A stretch of DNA of 64,000 nucleotides, from contig JAEYZI010000004.1 of assembly GCA_023428065.1 (NCBI GenBank), positions 25,004 through 89,003 on the forward strand, written 5' to 3'. This document shows positions 26,770 through 34,821 of this stretch, piece by piece. This DNA comes from Actinomycetes bacterium (lineage in GTDB: Bacteria > Actinomycetota > Actinomycetes > Actinomycetales > Microbacteriaceae). Every line of letters starts with the position of its first letter. The stretch's first letter is position 1. Both the position numbers and the translations under genes were made by a program. The notes below the pieces were generated by a model. That model ran no database searches and had not been told where the DNA came from. It saw only the letters and a program-made list of their open reading frames with translations.

Positions 26770-26779
26770 TTGCGCACAA
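26770..26779. promoter_or_regulatory. Near-palindrome upstream of the DUF6421 gene
   Basis: TTGCGCACAA is an imperfect 10-bp inverted repeat preceded by TTTGCATCC (26761-26769). It lies in an unusually A/T-rich patch that includes CAATAAACG. It sits 10 bp upstream of the TAGGCT -10 box and so could be an operator. No known regulator is matched. Confidence 0.35.
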
Positions 26780-26789
26780 CGTTCCTTCC

Positions 26790-26795
26790 TAGGCT
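26790..26795 (+). promoter_or_regulatory. -10 box for the DUF6421-SDR operon
   Basis: TAGGCT lies 20 bp before the ATG at 26816, which has a strong AAAGGAGG ribosome site, so a short leader of about 14 nt is expected. Confidence 0.45.
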
Positions 26796-26815
26796 CGAAC
26801 CCGAAAGGAGGCGCC

Positions 26816-28198
26816 ATGACCACGCTCGCCCAGTCCCCGTCCATCATCGGAGAACCGGAGGTCGTCGAGGACGCCTCCACCGCCGAGCAGAGCGCCGCGT
26901 GGAAGCAGCTCAAGGAGGCCGCGACGGCCATCCAGGCGCTGCAGGAGAAGGACGGGTCGATCCCGGATCCGGCGAACCACACCGCGGCGAGCCACCACGT
27001 CGCCGCGATCGTCGCCGCGATCCGCGCCCTCGCGCCCGCCTTCCCCCACGACGCCGCCTACCTCGCGGCGCTGCCCGCCGACTTCGCGGCGTGGGAGAAG
27101 GGCGGCTTCGGCGTACCCGACTTCCTCGACTCCCTCGTGGCCTTCGACCCCGCGCGCCACCGCGTCGACGGGCTCCGCCACCTCGTCGTGTTCCCGATGT
27201 ACACGCAGAACGGGTCGCCCGACCGCCATGTCGAGGCCCTCATCGTCGAGGTCATCTGGCCCGAGTTCATCGCCCGTCTCGAGGAGCGCTACTCCAACGA
27301 GCTGTTCCTCTCGCTGCGGCTCGTCGACTTCACCCCCGGCTACGACACCAACTCCGCGGTGCTGTTCCCCGAGACGGTCGCCATGCGCGAGATCCCGCCG
27401 TTCACGTGGGGCGCCATCTTCCAGGATCGGGAAGCAGCACGCTTCCGCGTCGTCACCGAGGCGGCCGCCGAGATCACGAAGCTCGAGCTGCTGCCCTCGC
27501 AGCAGCTCCTCATCGGCGATCAGCACCTCGCCGAGGAGGTCTTCGTGATGTGGGACCTCATCCACGACCGCTCCCACATGCGCGGCGACCTGCCGTTCGA
27601 CCCGTTCATGATCAAGCAGCGGATGCCGTACTTCCTCTACTCGCTCGAGGAGCTGCGCTGCGACCTCACGGCGTACCGGGAGTGCGTGGCGCTCGCCGCC
27701 GACGAGTCGAGCGACGAGCACACGCGCGACCGCGCCGTGCACGTGCAACACGCCATCCTGTTCGACCGTCTCTTCCGCTTCCCCCTCACGGGCTCGCGCG
27801 TGCGCAACTACGACGGGCTCGGCGGGCAGCTCCTGTTCGCGTGGCTGCACCAGCGCGACGTGCTGCACTGGACCGACACGCAGCTCGCCTTCGACTGGGA
27901 CGACGTGCCCGCGGCCGTCATCGAGCTCTCCGACGCGATCGACGAGCTCTACTGGCGCTCGATCGACCGCCCGAAGACCGCGCACTGGCTCGCCGCGTAC
28001 GAGCTCGTGCGCGGCACGCTCGAGCCGCACCCCGCATCCGCGTGGGCGCGTGGCCTGCCGAACGAGGTGCTCGCCGGCCCGCCGAAGGGCTACACCGACG
28101 CGGTGCTCGACGACGAGTTCCCGCTCTCGATGTTCTACGAGGCGCTCGGCAAGAAGATGACCGATGTGATCGAGTCCACCAAGGGCATCACCGGGTGA
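26816..28198 (+). CDS. DUF6421-family protein
   Basis: 460 residues of unknown function; by memory of the family it matches the actinobacterial DUF6421 proteins. It has no signal peptide or membrane helix, so it is cytoplasmic. Conserved-looking clusters of metal-type residues occur, notably SHHVAAI near residue 60, VFVMWDLIHDRSHMRGDLPFDPFMIK in the middle and FRFPLTGSRVRNYDGLGGQLLFAWLHQRDVLHWTD later, which could bind a metal or cofactor. Very strong ribosome site AAAGGAGG. Its stop overlaps the GTG of the next gene, a reductase, so the two work together. An oxygenase- or isomerase-like enzyme is possible but unproven. Confidence 0.7.
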   Translation: MTTLAQSPSIIGEPEVVEDASTAEQSAAWKQLKEAATAIQALQEKDGSIPDPANHTAASHHVAAIVAAIRALAPAFPHDAAYLAALPADFAAWEKGGFGVPDFLDSLVAFDPARHRVDGLRHLVVFPMYTQNGSPDRHVEALIVEVIWPEFIARLEERYSNELFLSLRLVDFTPGYDTNSAVLFPETVAMREIPPFTWGAIFQDREAARFRVVTEAAAEITKLELLPSQQLLIGDQHLAEEVFVMWDLIHDRSHMRGDLPFDPFMIKQRMPYFLYSLEELRCDLTAYRECVALAADESSDEHTRDRAVHVQHAILFDRLFRFPLTGSRVRNYDGLGGQLLFAWLHQRDVLHWTDTQLAFDWDDVPAAVIELSDAIDELYWRSIDRPKTAHWLAAYELVRGTLEPHPASAWARGLPNEVLAGPPKGYTDAVLDDEFPLSMFYEALGKKMTDVIESTKGITG

Positions 28199-28800
28199 TC
28201 ATCGTCGTCACGGGTGCCACGGGCGCGGCCGGCAGGGCCGTCTGCGCCCGGCTCCGTGAGCGGGGCGACGACGTCGTGGCGGTCGGCACGGATGCGGGGC
28301 GGCTCGCGAGCGTGCAGGCCTCCGACCGCCGGGTGGCGGACCTCACCGACGCCGGTGCGGCACGCGCTCTCGCCGCGGAGGTGGCCTCCGCGCATCGACG
28401 CGTCGACGCCGTGCTGCACCTCGTCGGCGGCTGGAAGCCGGGCGACACCCCGGAGGCGGACGCCTGGCTGCGTCCCCGCGTCGTCGGCACCCTCGACAAC
28501 GTGATCGCGGCGTTCGAGCCCGAGCTCGCGGCATCCGAGGGGCGGCTCGCGATCGTGAGCTCGGCCGCCATCGACCCGGAGGCCGAGCCCACGAGCTCGT
28601 ACGCGCGAGCGAAGCTCGCGGCCGAGGAGCTCGTCGCCGAGCTCGCCGACCGGCTCGCCGCGTCCGACGCCGCCGCGACCGTCTTCGCGGTCCGCTCGAT
28701 CGGCGAGAGCGGCACGCCCGCGGCGCTCCTCGCCGAGCGGTTCGCCGCGTGGCTGGACGCCCCCGCGGCCGAGGTCAACGGCGCCCGCATCAGGCTCTGA
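28195..28800 (+). CDS. Atypical short-chain dehydrogenase/reductase coupled to DUF6421
   Basis: 201 residues, shorter than the usual 250. The GTG start overlaps the DUF6421 stop (GTGA). It begins IIVVTGATGAAGRAVCARL, an NAD(P)-binding glycine loop. DLTD and VDAVLHLVGGWKPGDTPE replace the usual NNAG segment. IVSSAAIDPEAEPTSSYARAKLAAEEL carries the Ser and Tyr-x-x-x-Lys triad. It should reduce or oxidise the substrate or product of the DUF6421 partner. It is followed 20 bp later by a leaderless FAD oxidoreductase gene. Confidence 0.82.
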   Translation: MIIVVTGATGAAGRAVCARLRERGDDVVAVGTDAGRLASVQASDRRVADLTDAGAARALAAEVASAHRRVDAVLHLVGGWKPGDTPEADAWLRPRVVGTLDNVIAAFEPELAASEGRLAIVSSAAIDPEAEPTSSYARAKLAAEELVAELADRLAASDAAATVFAVRSIGESGTPAALLAERFAAWLDAPAAEVNGARIRL

Positions 28801-28808
28801 CGGCCCGG

Positions 28809-28814
28809 CATACT
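28809..28814 (+). promoter_or_regulatory. -10 box for leaderless FAD-oxidoreductase transcript
   Basis: CATACT, one mismatch from TATACT, ends 6 nt before the ATG at 28821, with no ribosome site. The spacing is the same as at the other leaderless genes. Confidence 0.4.
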
Positions 28815-28820
28815 GACCTG

Positions 28821-30368
28821 ATGACCCGCAGACACGACGTCGTCATCATCGGCGGCGGTCACAACGCGCTCGTCGCGGCCGCCTACCTCGCCCGCGCGGG
28901 CCGCAGCGTCACGCTGCTCGAACGCCAGCCGCACGTGGGAGGCGCGGCGATCTCCGCCGAGGTCTTCCCCGGCGTCGAGGCCCGCCTGTCGCGCTACTCG
29001 TACCTCGTGAGCCTGCTCCCCGCGCGCATCCGTCGCGACCTCGGTCTCGACGTCGAGCTCGCGCGCCGCCGCTACTCCTCGTACACGCCGCTGCCCGGCA
29101 CCGACCGCGGCCTGCTCGTCGACACGGGTGACGCGGAGGCCACGGCGGCGAGCTTCGCGAGCATCGGCGCCGCCTCCGATGTGGCGGCCTGGCGGGCGTT
29201 CGGCGACGACACCGCGCGGCTCGCCGAGGCCATCTGGCCGACCGTGACGGATCCGCTCCTCACGCGCGCCGAGGCCCGCCGCGCGGTCGGCGACGACCGC
29301 GTGTGGTCCGAGCTCGTCGACGCGCCCATCGGACGCACCGTCGAGACGCGCTTCGCCGACGACCTCGTGCGCGGCGTCGTGCTCACCGACGCCCTCATCG
29401 GCACCTTCGCGCCCGCCGTCGACGAGACGCTCGCCGCGAACCGGTGCTTCCTGTACCACGTCATCGGCGGGGGGACCGGGCACTGGGATGTTCCGGTCGG
29501 CGGGATGGGCGCGGTGAGCGGGGCGCTCGCGCGGGCCGCGCGCCTCGCGGGCGCCGAGCTGCTCACGGATGCCGAGGTCACCTCGGTCACCCCCGACGGG
29601 GAGGTCGTCTACCGCCGCGGCGACGAGGAGCACCGGATCGTCGGCGACGTCGTGCTCTCGGGCGTCGCACCGTACGTGCTCGACCGCCTCCTCGGCGCAG
29701 AGGGCACGCGCCCCGAGGGCGCGCAGGTAAAGGTCAACCTGCTGCTCGAGCGCCTCCCCCGGCTGCGCGACACGAGCGCCGATCCGGCCGCGGCCTTCGC
29801 GGGCACCTTCCACGTGCACGAGGGCTTCGCCGCACTCGACCGGGCGCACGCCGACGCCGCAGCGGGCCGCATCCCCGACCCGCTGCCGCTCGAGAGCTAC
29901 TGCCACTCGCTCACCGACCCGGGCATCCTCTCGCCCGAGCTGCGCGCCGCCGGCGCGCAGACGCTCACGGTCTTCGCGCTGCAGGCTCCCGACCGTCTGC
30001 TCGAGGGGCGCGATCCGGATGCCGCGCGCGCCGAGCTGCAGGCGGCGGTGCTGCGCTCGCTCGACTCGGTGCTCGCCGAACCGATCGAGAGCGTGCTGCT
30101 GCGGGATGCCGACGGGCGCCCGTGCATCGAGACGGCCACGACGCGCGACCTCGAGCACAGTCTCAACATGCCGGGGGGCAACATCTTCCACGGGCCGCTC
30201 GCGTGGCCGTGGGCGGAGGACGACGAGCCGCTCGCGACGGCGGCCGAGCGCTGGGGTGTCGCGACCGAGCACGACCGCATCCTCGTGTGCGGCTCGGGCT
30301 CGCGGCGTGGGGGCGCGGTCTCGGGGCTCGGGGGCTACCACGCCGCGATGGCGGCGCTCGAGGGCTGA
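28821..30368 (+). CDS. FAD-dependent oxidoreductase, phytoene-desaturase-like
   Basis: 515 residues. N-terminal Rossmann motif VVIIGGGHNALVAAAYLARAGRSVTLLERQPHVGGAA binds FAD. The closing CGSGSRRGGAVSGLGGYHAAMAAL is the C-terminal FAD contact typical of the phytoene desaturase/CrtI-related proteins (PYROXD2 type). The central region is a large substrate domain. No carotenoid genes are present, so a carotenoid substrate is not implied. The start is set by the CATACT box 6 nt upstream; an in-frame upstream extension is not credible. Convergent with a TetR-family gene, leaving 5 bp. Confidence 0.85.
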   Translation: MTRRHDVVIIGGGHNALVAAAYLARAGRSVTLLERQPHVGGAAISAEVFPGVEARLSRYSYLVSLLPARIRRDLGLDVELARRRYSSYTPLPGTDRGLLVDTGDAEATAASFASIGAASDVAAWRAFGDDTARLAEAIWPTVTDPLLTRAEARRAVGDDRVWSELVDAPIGRTVETRFADDLVRGVVLTDALIGTFAPAVDETLAANRCFLYHVIGGGTGHWDVPVGGMGAVSGALARAARLAGAELLTDAEVTSVTPDGEVVYRRGDEEHRIVGDVVLSGVAPYVLDRLLGAEGTRPEGAQVKVNLLLERLPRLRDTSADPAAAFAGTFHVHEGFAALDRAHADAAAGRIPDPLPLESYCHSLTDPGILSPELRAAGAQTLTVFALQAPDRLLEGRDPDAARAELQAAVLRSLDSVLAEPIESVLLRDADGRPCIETATTRDLEHSLNMPGGNIFHGPLAWPWAEDDEPLATAAERWGVATEHDRILVCGSGSRRGGAVSGLGGYHAAMAALEG

Positions 30369-30373
30369 CCGGG

Positions 30374-30976
30374 TCAGCGCGACGAGGCGCCGAGCTCGCG
30401 GCAGTAGCGGTTCCATCCGTCGTCGAGCAGCGCGAACCCAGCCGCGATCGTGGCCTCGGGCTCGGGGGCCCGTCGTGCGACGAGCTGGATCTGGAGCGCG
30501 AATCTCACGTAGAGGCGCACCTCGTCGCTCGGGGAGTCGAGCCCGAGTTCGCGGGTGATCTCGTCGACGAGCGCGTGCTCGTGGCGGATCCACATCTTCT
30601 CGGCGTAGTCGAGCACAGAGGGCGCCGCCTCCATGATCGCGAGCAGCCGGCGGGACGCCTCGGAGTTCATCTCGTCGATCTCCGCGAGGTAGTGCCGCGC
30701 GAGAGCCGCGGAGATCGGGGTCCCCGGAGCACGATCGCGCACCGCCGCGACGAGGCGCTCGTGCTGGAGGTCCTCGTCGGCGAAGAGCAGCGCCTCCTTC
30801 TGCGGGAAGTGCATGAAGACGGTTCGCGGCGTCACGTCGGCGCTGTCCGCAATCTCCCGCACGGTGACGGCGTCGAACCCGCGCTCCAGGAAGAGCGGGA
30901 TCGCCGCGTCGAGGATCGAGGTGCGCGTCGCCGCCTTCTTCCTCTCGCGTCGGCCGGGCGTCGGGGAATCCGTCAT
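30374..30976 (-). CDS. TetR-family transcriptional regulator
   Basis: 200 residues. The N-terminal helix-turn-helix is clear: RTSILDAAIPLFLERGFDAVTVREIADSADVTPRTVFMHFPQKEALL (about 16-62). The rest is the helical ligand-binding and dimerisation domain, which does not point to a ligand. ATG 30976 is preceded by a GATGAT/GAGG stretch rather than a clear box. It is convergent with the FAD oxidoreductase gene and lies just downstream of the pectinacetylesterase-like gene on its own strand (46-bp gap), so either neighbour could be its target. Confidence 0.9.
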   Translation of the reverse strand: MTDSPTPGRRERKKAATRTSILDAAIPLFLERGFDAVTVREIADSADVTPRTVFMHFPQKEALLFADEDLQHERLVAAVRDRAPGTPISAALARHYLAEIDEMNSEASRRLLAIMEAAPSVLDYAEKMWIRHEHALVDEITRELGLDSPSDEVRLYVRFALQIQLVARRAPEPEATIAAGFALLDDGWNRYCRELGASSR

Positions 30977-31022
30977 GACCTCATCATCCCGCCGATCGCC
31001 CGCCGAAGCCCTCCGCGGACGG

Positions 31023-32255
31023 TCACGTCGCCCGCGCCCGCCGGACCAGCTCGGTGCCGAGCGAGACGCGCTCGCCGTGGATGACGTTCCGCGCGAGCCA
31101 CTCCGAATACGCGACGCCCTCGGCCTCGCACGCGTGGAACAGCTCGTTCGTCGTGAGCGTGTGCGCGGTCGTGTGCCGGCGCGGATCGTGCCCCCAGTCG
31201 GTCAGGAAGAAGCGGTAGTCGAGCCCGGACTCCTCGAGCGACCTCATGGTCTCCGCCGTCGTCGACGCCCACTCGTCGATGAACGCGTCCGTCGTGGTCG
31301 GCCGACCGTCGAGAGCGGCGGCGAACCGCGGGAGCGTGTCGTCGTAGAGCGTGTTGGCGTGCAGGTACGTGATGTTCCGCCGTCGCGCGTCCACCCGATG
31401 GAGGAGCGCATCCCGGTAGACGTCGTCGCCGACCCGGAAGCCGAGCCGCTCGGCGGTGTCGGCCTGCCAGACGCGATCGAACAGCTCGGGCCACCGGGGG
31501 GACACGATCCCGGCGCCGTCGGAGAGGCAGCAGACCCGCGCTCCCTCGTAGTGGTCGGCGACCGTCGGCGCGTAGAACGCCGACGCCCACGCTCCCGAGC
31601 TCTCCCCCGAGACGAGCACCGTGCCGACATCCCGGCAGTTCTCGAAGACCCACGCGAGCGCCGTCGTGACGTTGGAGCGCCCGTTGTGATGCACGCGCAG
31701 CTCACGCCCGTCGTGGGCGTACGTGGCGACGGTGTCCCCGACGTGCATGTCGCCCGTCGTGTAGGGGATGAAGACGAAGGTCCAGTCGCGGAACGGGTTC
31801 TTCGGGTCACGACGGTTCGCGAGCCCCGTGAGCGCCGCCGGGAACAGGCGCGACAGCGCAGCGAAGTAGAACGCGGTCAGCCGGCGCGTGTAGCCGCGCA
31901 GCATCCGGAGGAGAGTGATCGGCCGCGAGGCGGTCTCGCCGTCCCAGCACGCCCCGCCGCCCGAGAAGTGGATGACGAGGTTGGCCGAGCCGCCGCGGCG
32001 CACGTACAGCGCGTAGGGCGACCCGTCAGCGCTCATCGTCCGCGGCCCGAGCTCGACCGTGCGCCACGAACCCACGGGCATCGTGTCGAGCCGGGACGCA
32101 CGTCGAGGTCGCCCGAAATGGACGAAGTACAGGTAGGCGGCGCCCACGAGCACGACGCCGCCGAGCACGAGCGCGGTCACTCCCGCGTTGACGATGAAGC
32201 ATCCGACCACGACCGCCGCGACGACGACGCCCACGACCCATTTCGCTACTCTCAT
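31023..32255 (-). CDS. Membrane-anchored pectinacetylesterase/Notum-like hydrolase
   Basis: 410 residues. Two adjacent N-terminal hydrophobic helices (about 5-48) probably hold the protein at the membrane. The remaining alpha/beta-hydrolase domain fits the pectinacetylesterase/Notum family: NLVIHFSGGGACWDGETA (oxyanion loop), VFIPYTTGDMHVGD, and nucleophile elbow VLVSGESSGAWASAF (Ser about 190). LTDWGHDPRRHT holds the probable acid/His. Such enzymes deacylate polysaccharides or proteins at the surface. The promoter is a TATACT box 7 nt upstream of the ATG, in an A/T-rich patch, so the transcript is probably leaderless. Substrate unknown. Confidence 0.75.
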   Translation of the reverse strand: MRVAKWVVGVVVAAVVVGCFIVNAGVTALVLGGVVLVGAAYLYFVHFGRPRRASRLDTMPVGSWRTVELGPRTMSADGSPYALYVRRGGSANLVIHFSGGGACWDGETASRPITLLRMLRGYTRRLTAFYFAALSRLFPAALTGLANRRDPKNPFRDWTFVFIPYTTGDMHVGDTVATYAHDGRELRVHHNGRSNVTTALAWVFENCRDVGTVLVSGESSGAWASAFYAPTVADHYEGARVCCLSDGAGIVSPRWPELFDRVWQADTAERLGFRVGDDVYRDALLHRVDARRRNITYLHANTLYDDTLPRFAAALDGRPTTTDAFIDEWASTTAETMRSLEESGLDYRFFLTDWGHDPRRHTTAHTLTTNELFHACEAEGVAYSEWLARNVIHGERVSLGTELVRRARAT

Positions 32256-32262
32256 GGCCGAG

Positions 32263-32279
32263 AGTATACCGAGTGCACT
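32263..32279 (-). promoter_or_regulatory. Promoter with internal palindrome for the pectinacetylesterase-like gene
   Basis: On the minus strand TATACT (plus 32263-32268) ends 7 nt before the ATG at 32255. Immediately upstream is the perfect palindrome AGTGCACT (32272-32279), inside the spacer where a repressor would block polymerase. The region 32260-32300 is the most A/T-rich of the window. Confidence 0.5.
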
Positions 32280-32309
32280 TTTATATTGAACCTATGAATT
32301 GCGGAGCGC

Positions 32310-32867
32310 TCACTCCCACACGGACGGCGCCGGTTGGCGCGTCGCGGGCAGGCGCACCTCGGCCGCCCAGTCGTGCAGCCAGGTGGGGATGGGGTGCGCA
32401 GCCGGGTCCATGCCCGTGATGCGCCCGAGCTCCTCGATCGGCACGGTGCCCCCCGCGTCGTAGAGGAACCGCGCCTGGATGTAGGCGCGCGCGTACACCT
32501 CGCCGTCGGCGACGAAACGCTGCTCGAGGTAGACCGAGCGCTCGTCGATGCCGAGGAGCCGCGATTCGATCACGTACCGCTGCCCGAGCTTGAGCGACTT
32601 GCGGTAGGCGATCGACTGCGCCGAGACCACGGGATACACCCCGGCGTCGCGGACGCGCTTCCACAGCCCGGTGCGCACGACGAGCTCCTGTCGTGCGTGG
32701 TCGAGGTTCGAGAGGTACGCGCCGTTGTTCATGTGGCGCAGCTCGTCGAGGTCGCCGATCGTGACGCGCCGCGGCGAGCGGCACACGTCGTAGATGCCGA
32801 GCGGGGGCAGCTTCGGCGCGCGCGTGGCGAGCCAGAGGAGACGAGCGGAGCGACGGATGAATCCCAC
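32310..32867 (-). CDS. Acyl-CoA thioesterase, 4HBT hot-dog fold
   Basis: 185 residues. The hot-dog fold is indicated by DLDELRHMNNGAYLSNLDHARQELVVRTGLW, a conserved HMNNxxYxxxxxxAR pattern where the Asn/His-rich turn faces the active site. A second stretch, YRKSLKLGQRYVIESRLLGIDERSVYLEQRFV, is the long beta strand pair. It should hydrolyse an acyl-CoA or a related thioester. The basic N-terminus (IRRSARLLWLATR) may give membrane contact. GTG start with TAACGT ending 6 nt upstream, hence leaderless. Substrate unknown. Confidence 0.82.
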   Translation of the reverse strand: MGFIRRSARLLWLATRAPKLPPLGIYDVCRSPRRVTIGDLDELRHMNNGAYLSNLDHARQELVVRTGLWKRVRDAGVYPVVSAQSIAYRKSLKLGQRYVIESRLLGIDERSVYLEQRFVADGEVYARAYIQARFLYDAGGTVPIEELGRITGMDPAAHPIPTWLHDWAAEVRLPATRQPAPSVWE

Positions 32868-32873
32868 GCGGGC

Positions 32874-32879
32874 ACGTTA
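32874..32879 (-). promoter_or_regulatory. -10 box for leaderless thioesterase transcript
   Basis: TAACGT on the minus strand ends 6 nt before the GTG at 32867. No ribosome site lies in the gap. Confidence 0.5.
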
Positions 32880-32939
32880 GACCTGCCGTGCGCGCGAGGA
32901 GGGATCCGTTGTCGCGCGCCGACAAACCCCGGGGGCGAG

Positions 32940-33848
32940 TCAGCGCGTGCGATGCGCGGGGATCGCCAGCCGCGGAGCGTGACGCTCGTACCCGATGCCC
33001 GCCGCCTCGATGAGCCGCACGACCCGCTGGCGGTGGCCGCGCCAGGGCTCGAGCAGCTCGAGCATGCCGTCGTCGTCGACGCGACGCCCGACGAGTGCCG
33101 TGCCGACGCGCTTGCACAGGTGCAGGTCGCCCACGCTCACCGCGTCGGGATCGCCGTGGCTGCGCTGGAGCGTCTCGGCGACCGTCCACGGGCCGATCCC
33201 GACGACGGTGCGCAGTCGCCGGGCCGCCTCCGGGGAGGCGAGCCCCGCGCACCGCTCGAGCGCGTCGGCCACCGCGAACACCCGCATGAGGGTGTCCGAC
33301 CGCTGCGGCCCGACACCCGCGCGGTGCCACTCCCACGACGGGATGCGTCGCCACACCGCCGCCGTCGGCACGACCCGCATGCCGAGCGGTGCGGGGCCGG
33401 GGGCCGGCTCGCCGTGCCGGGTCACGAGCTGACGCCACGCGGCCTTCGCCTCGATGCCCGTCACCTTCTGCCCGAGCACGCTCGGCACGAGCGCCGGCAG
33501 GATGCGCCCCGTGCGCGCGAGCCGCAGTCCCGGGGTCTCGTGGTGCAGCCGCGCGACGAGCGGGTGTCGCCGCGGCTCGAAGCCGGCGTCGTCGTCGTCG
33601 CCGCCGAGCAGCGCGGGCACCCCGGCGAGCGCCTCCTCGGCGCCGTCACCCCACGCGCGCGCCTCGACGGCATCCGCGCGCTCCCGCAGCAGCAGGGTCG
33701 CCGTGCCCGAGGCGAGCCGCAGGGTGAGCCACCATCCGTCGGCGTCGCGGCGGATGGTCGGATCGGTGCGCCCCTGGGCGAGGGGGGCGAGGGAGTGCCG
33801 CACGTCGACGCGACGCTGCGGCGCGTAGCAGGCGACGAGCGGGTCCAT
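32940..33848 (-). CDS. AlkA-type DNA-3-methyladenine glycosylase (HhH-GPD)
   Basis: 302 residues from ATG 33848, where TACCCT ends 7 nt upstream; an upstream in-frame start at 33893 would begin inside a terminator hairpin and is rejected. It removes alkylated or deaminated bases in base-excision repair. The helix-hairpin-helix LRTVVGIGPWTVAETLQ (about 203-219) is followed by the catalytic Asp in DAVSVGDLHLC. LVPSVLGQKVTGIEAKAAWRQLV is the first GPD helix. No iron-sulfur Cys cluster is present, which fits AlkA rather than Nth or MutY. Confidence 0.9.
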   Translation of the reverse strand: MDPLVACYAPQRRVDVRHSLAPLAQGRTDPTIRRDADGWWLTLRLASGTATLLLRERADAVEARAWGDGAEEALAGVPALLGGDDDDAGFEPRRHPLVARLHHETPGLRLARTGRILPALVPSVLGQKVTGIEAKAAWRQLVTRHGEPAPGPAPLGMRVVPTAAVWRRIPSWEWHRAGVGPQRSDTLMRVFAVADALERCAGLASPEAARRLRTVVGIGPWTVAETLQRSHGDPDAVSVGDLHLCKRVGTALVGRRVDDDGMLELLEPWRGHRQRVVRLIEAAGIGYERHAPRLAIPAHRTR

Positions 33849-33855
33849 CCCGGCC

Positions 33856-33861
33856 AGGGTA
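33856..33861 (-). promoter_or_regulatory. -10 box for the AlkA-type glycosylase
   Basis: TACCCT on the minus strand ends 7 nt before the ATG at 33848. A leaderless transcript is expected. Confidence 0.4.
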
Positions 33862-33892
33862 ACCCCGCGCGCCGACCCCGGCCGCACGCACA

Positions 33893-33929
33893 CGAGGGGC
33901 CCGCACGGACGAACCGCGCGGGCCCCTCG
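33893..33929 (-). terminator. Terminator of the first DUF4190-like gene
   Basis: A 16-bp stem with one mismatch pairs 33893-33908 with 33914-33929 around a 5-nt loop ACGAA. It begins 8 nt past the stop codon at 33937. It shares the core GGACGAACCGCGCGG with the terminator at 34313-34346, which suggests the two genes and their terminators were duplicated together. Confidence 0.8.
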
Positions 33930-33936
33930 ACCTGGC

Positions 33937-34212
33937 TCAGTAGTTGGTGACGGTGCCGTTGGCGATCAAGGTCGCGAAGAGCCCGAACCACAGGATCGTG
34001 AACAGCAGGCCGAGAGCGACGAAGACGATGCCGAGGATGAGCCCCACCTTCGCGGGCGTGTTGGTGTAGCCGGCCTTCTTCGACTGGTTGAGAGCGACGG
34101 CGCTCAGGATGAGGCCGACGATGCCCGTGAAGAACACCAGCACGAGGCCGACGATGCCGAGGGTCTTGCCGGGGTAGTCCGTGCCGGCCGGTGCGGTCTG
34201 GAGGTTGGTCAT
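33937..34212 (-). CDS. DUF4190-like small membrane protein (paralogue 1)
   Basis: 91 residues. After a short polar start (MTNLQTAPAGTDYPGKTLG) there are two membrane helices, IVGLVLVFFTGIVGLILSAVAL and VGLILGIVFVALGLLFTILWFGLFATLI, joined by the basic turn NQSKKAGYTNTPAK. This is the DUF4190 arrangement. The protein is a clear paralogue of its upstream neighbour (PGKTLGIVGL and SKKAGY shared). ATG 34212 follows an AAGGAG site. Function unknown. Confidence 0.78.
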   Translation of the reverse strand: MTNLQTAPAGTDYPGKTLGIVGLVLVFFTGIVGLILSAVALNQSKKAGYTNTPAKVGLILGIVFVALGLLFTILWFGLFATLIANGTVTNY

Positions 34213-34312
34213 GATGCTCCTTGTGAGGTGGTCGGCCCGATCGGGCCACCGGGAGAGCCTAGCGACAGCGGCACGCCCGGAGAGGGAAGAACGTCCCATC
34301 TCGCCGCATGAC

Positions 34313-34346
34313 GACGGGCCGCGCGGTTCGTCCCGCGCGGCCCGTC
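34313..34346 (-). terminator. Terminator of the second DUF4190-like gene
   Basis: A 14-bp perfect stem pairs 34313-34326 with 34333-34346 around a 6-nt loop TTCGTC, beginning 14 nt past the stop at 34360. It is one of the strongest hairpins in the window and shares its core with the terminator of the paralogue. Confidence 0.85.
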
Positions 34347-34359
34347 GAGGATGCCCTGC

Positions 34360-34722
34360 TCAGCCGCAGGTGACGGTGACGCCGTTGTAGTCGTGCACGC
34401 CCGGGCCGAGCTCGGCGCACAGGCTCGTCGCGGCGACGAGGCCCGCGATGATGATGGCCCAGAAGATGATCCAGCCGATCGTGCCGAGCACGCCGATCAC
34501 GATGCCGACGACGGCCGGCACGTTGCCGTAGCCCGCCTTCTTCGACTTGCGCAGCGCGACGATGCTCACGATGAGGCCGACGATCGCGACGAGGATGCTG
34601 AGGATGAGTCCCACGATGCCGAGGGTCTTGCCCGGGTCGGTCGCGGCGGGTGCGGCAGCGGGGGCTGCGGGAGCCGCGGGGGCCGGCTGGGCGGCGGGGT
34701 CGGGGACGTTGGGGTCGGTCAT
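34360..34722 (-). CDS. DUF4190-like small membrane protein (paralogue 2)
   Basis: 120 residues. A longer Pro/Ala-rich N-terminal tail (about 1-30) precedes PGKTLGIVGLILSILVAIVGLIVSIVALRKSKKAGYGNVPAVVGIVIGVLGTIGWIIFWAIIIAGLV, two membrane helices with the same basic turn as the downstream paralogue. A C-terminal segment of about 20 residues with two Cys (SLCAELGPGVHDYNGVTVTCG) is extra. It has its own AAGGAG ribosome site and terminator. It could interact with its paralogue in the membrane. Function unknown. Confidence 0.78.
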   Translation of the reverse strand: MTDPNVPDPAAQPAPAAPAAPAAAPAATDPGKTLGIVGLILSILVAIVGLIVSIVALRKSKKAGYGNVPAVVGIVIGVLGTIGWIIFWAIIIAGLVAATSLCAELGPGVHDYNGVTVTCG

Positions 34723-34821
34723 GACGCTCCTTGCGGTGGTGGTGGATGTTCGGACACGCCGAACAGAGGAACTCTAGCGATCGATCCCCGACTCGGATGG
34801 GAGGCAGACGACGAAACAAGG

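Noticed and set aside
33849..33893. Longer N-terminus of the AlkA-type glycosylase
   Set aside because: That start would begin inside the terminator hairpin of the preceding gene, and a TACCCT box supports the ATG at 33848.
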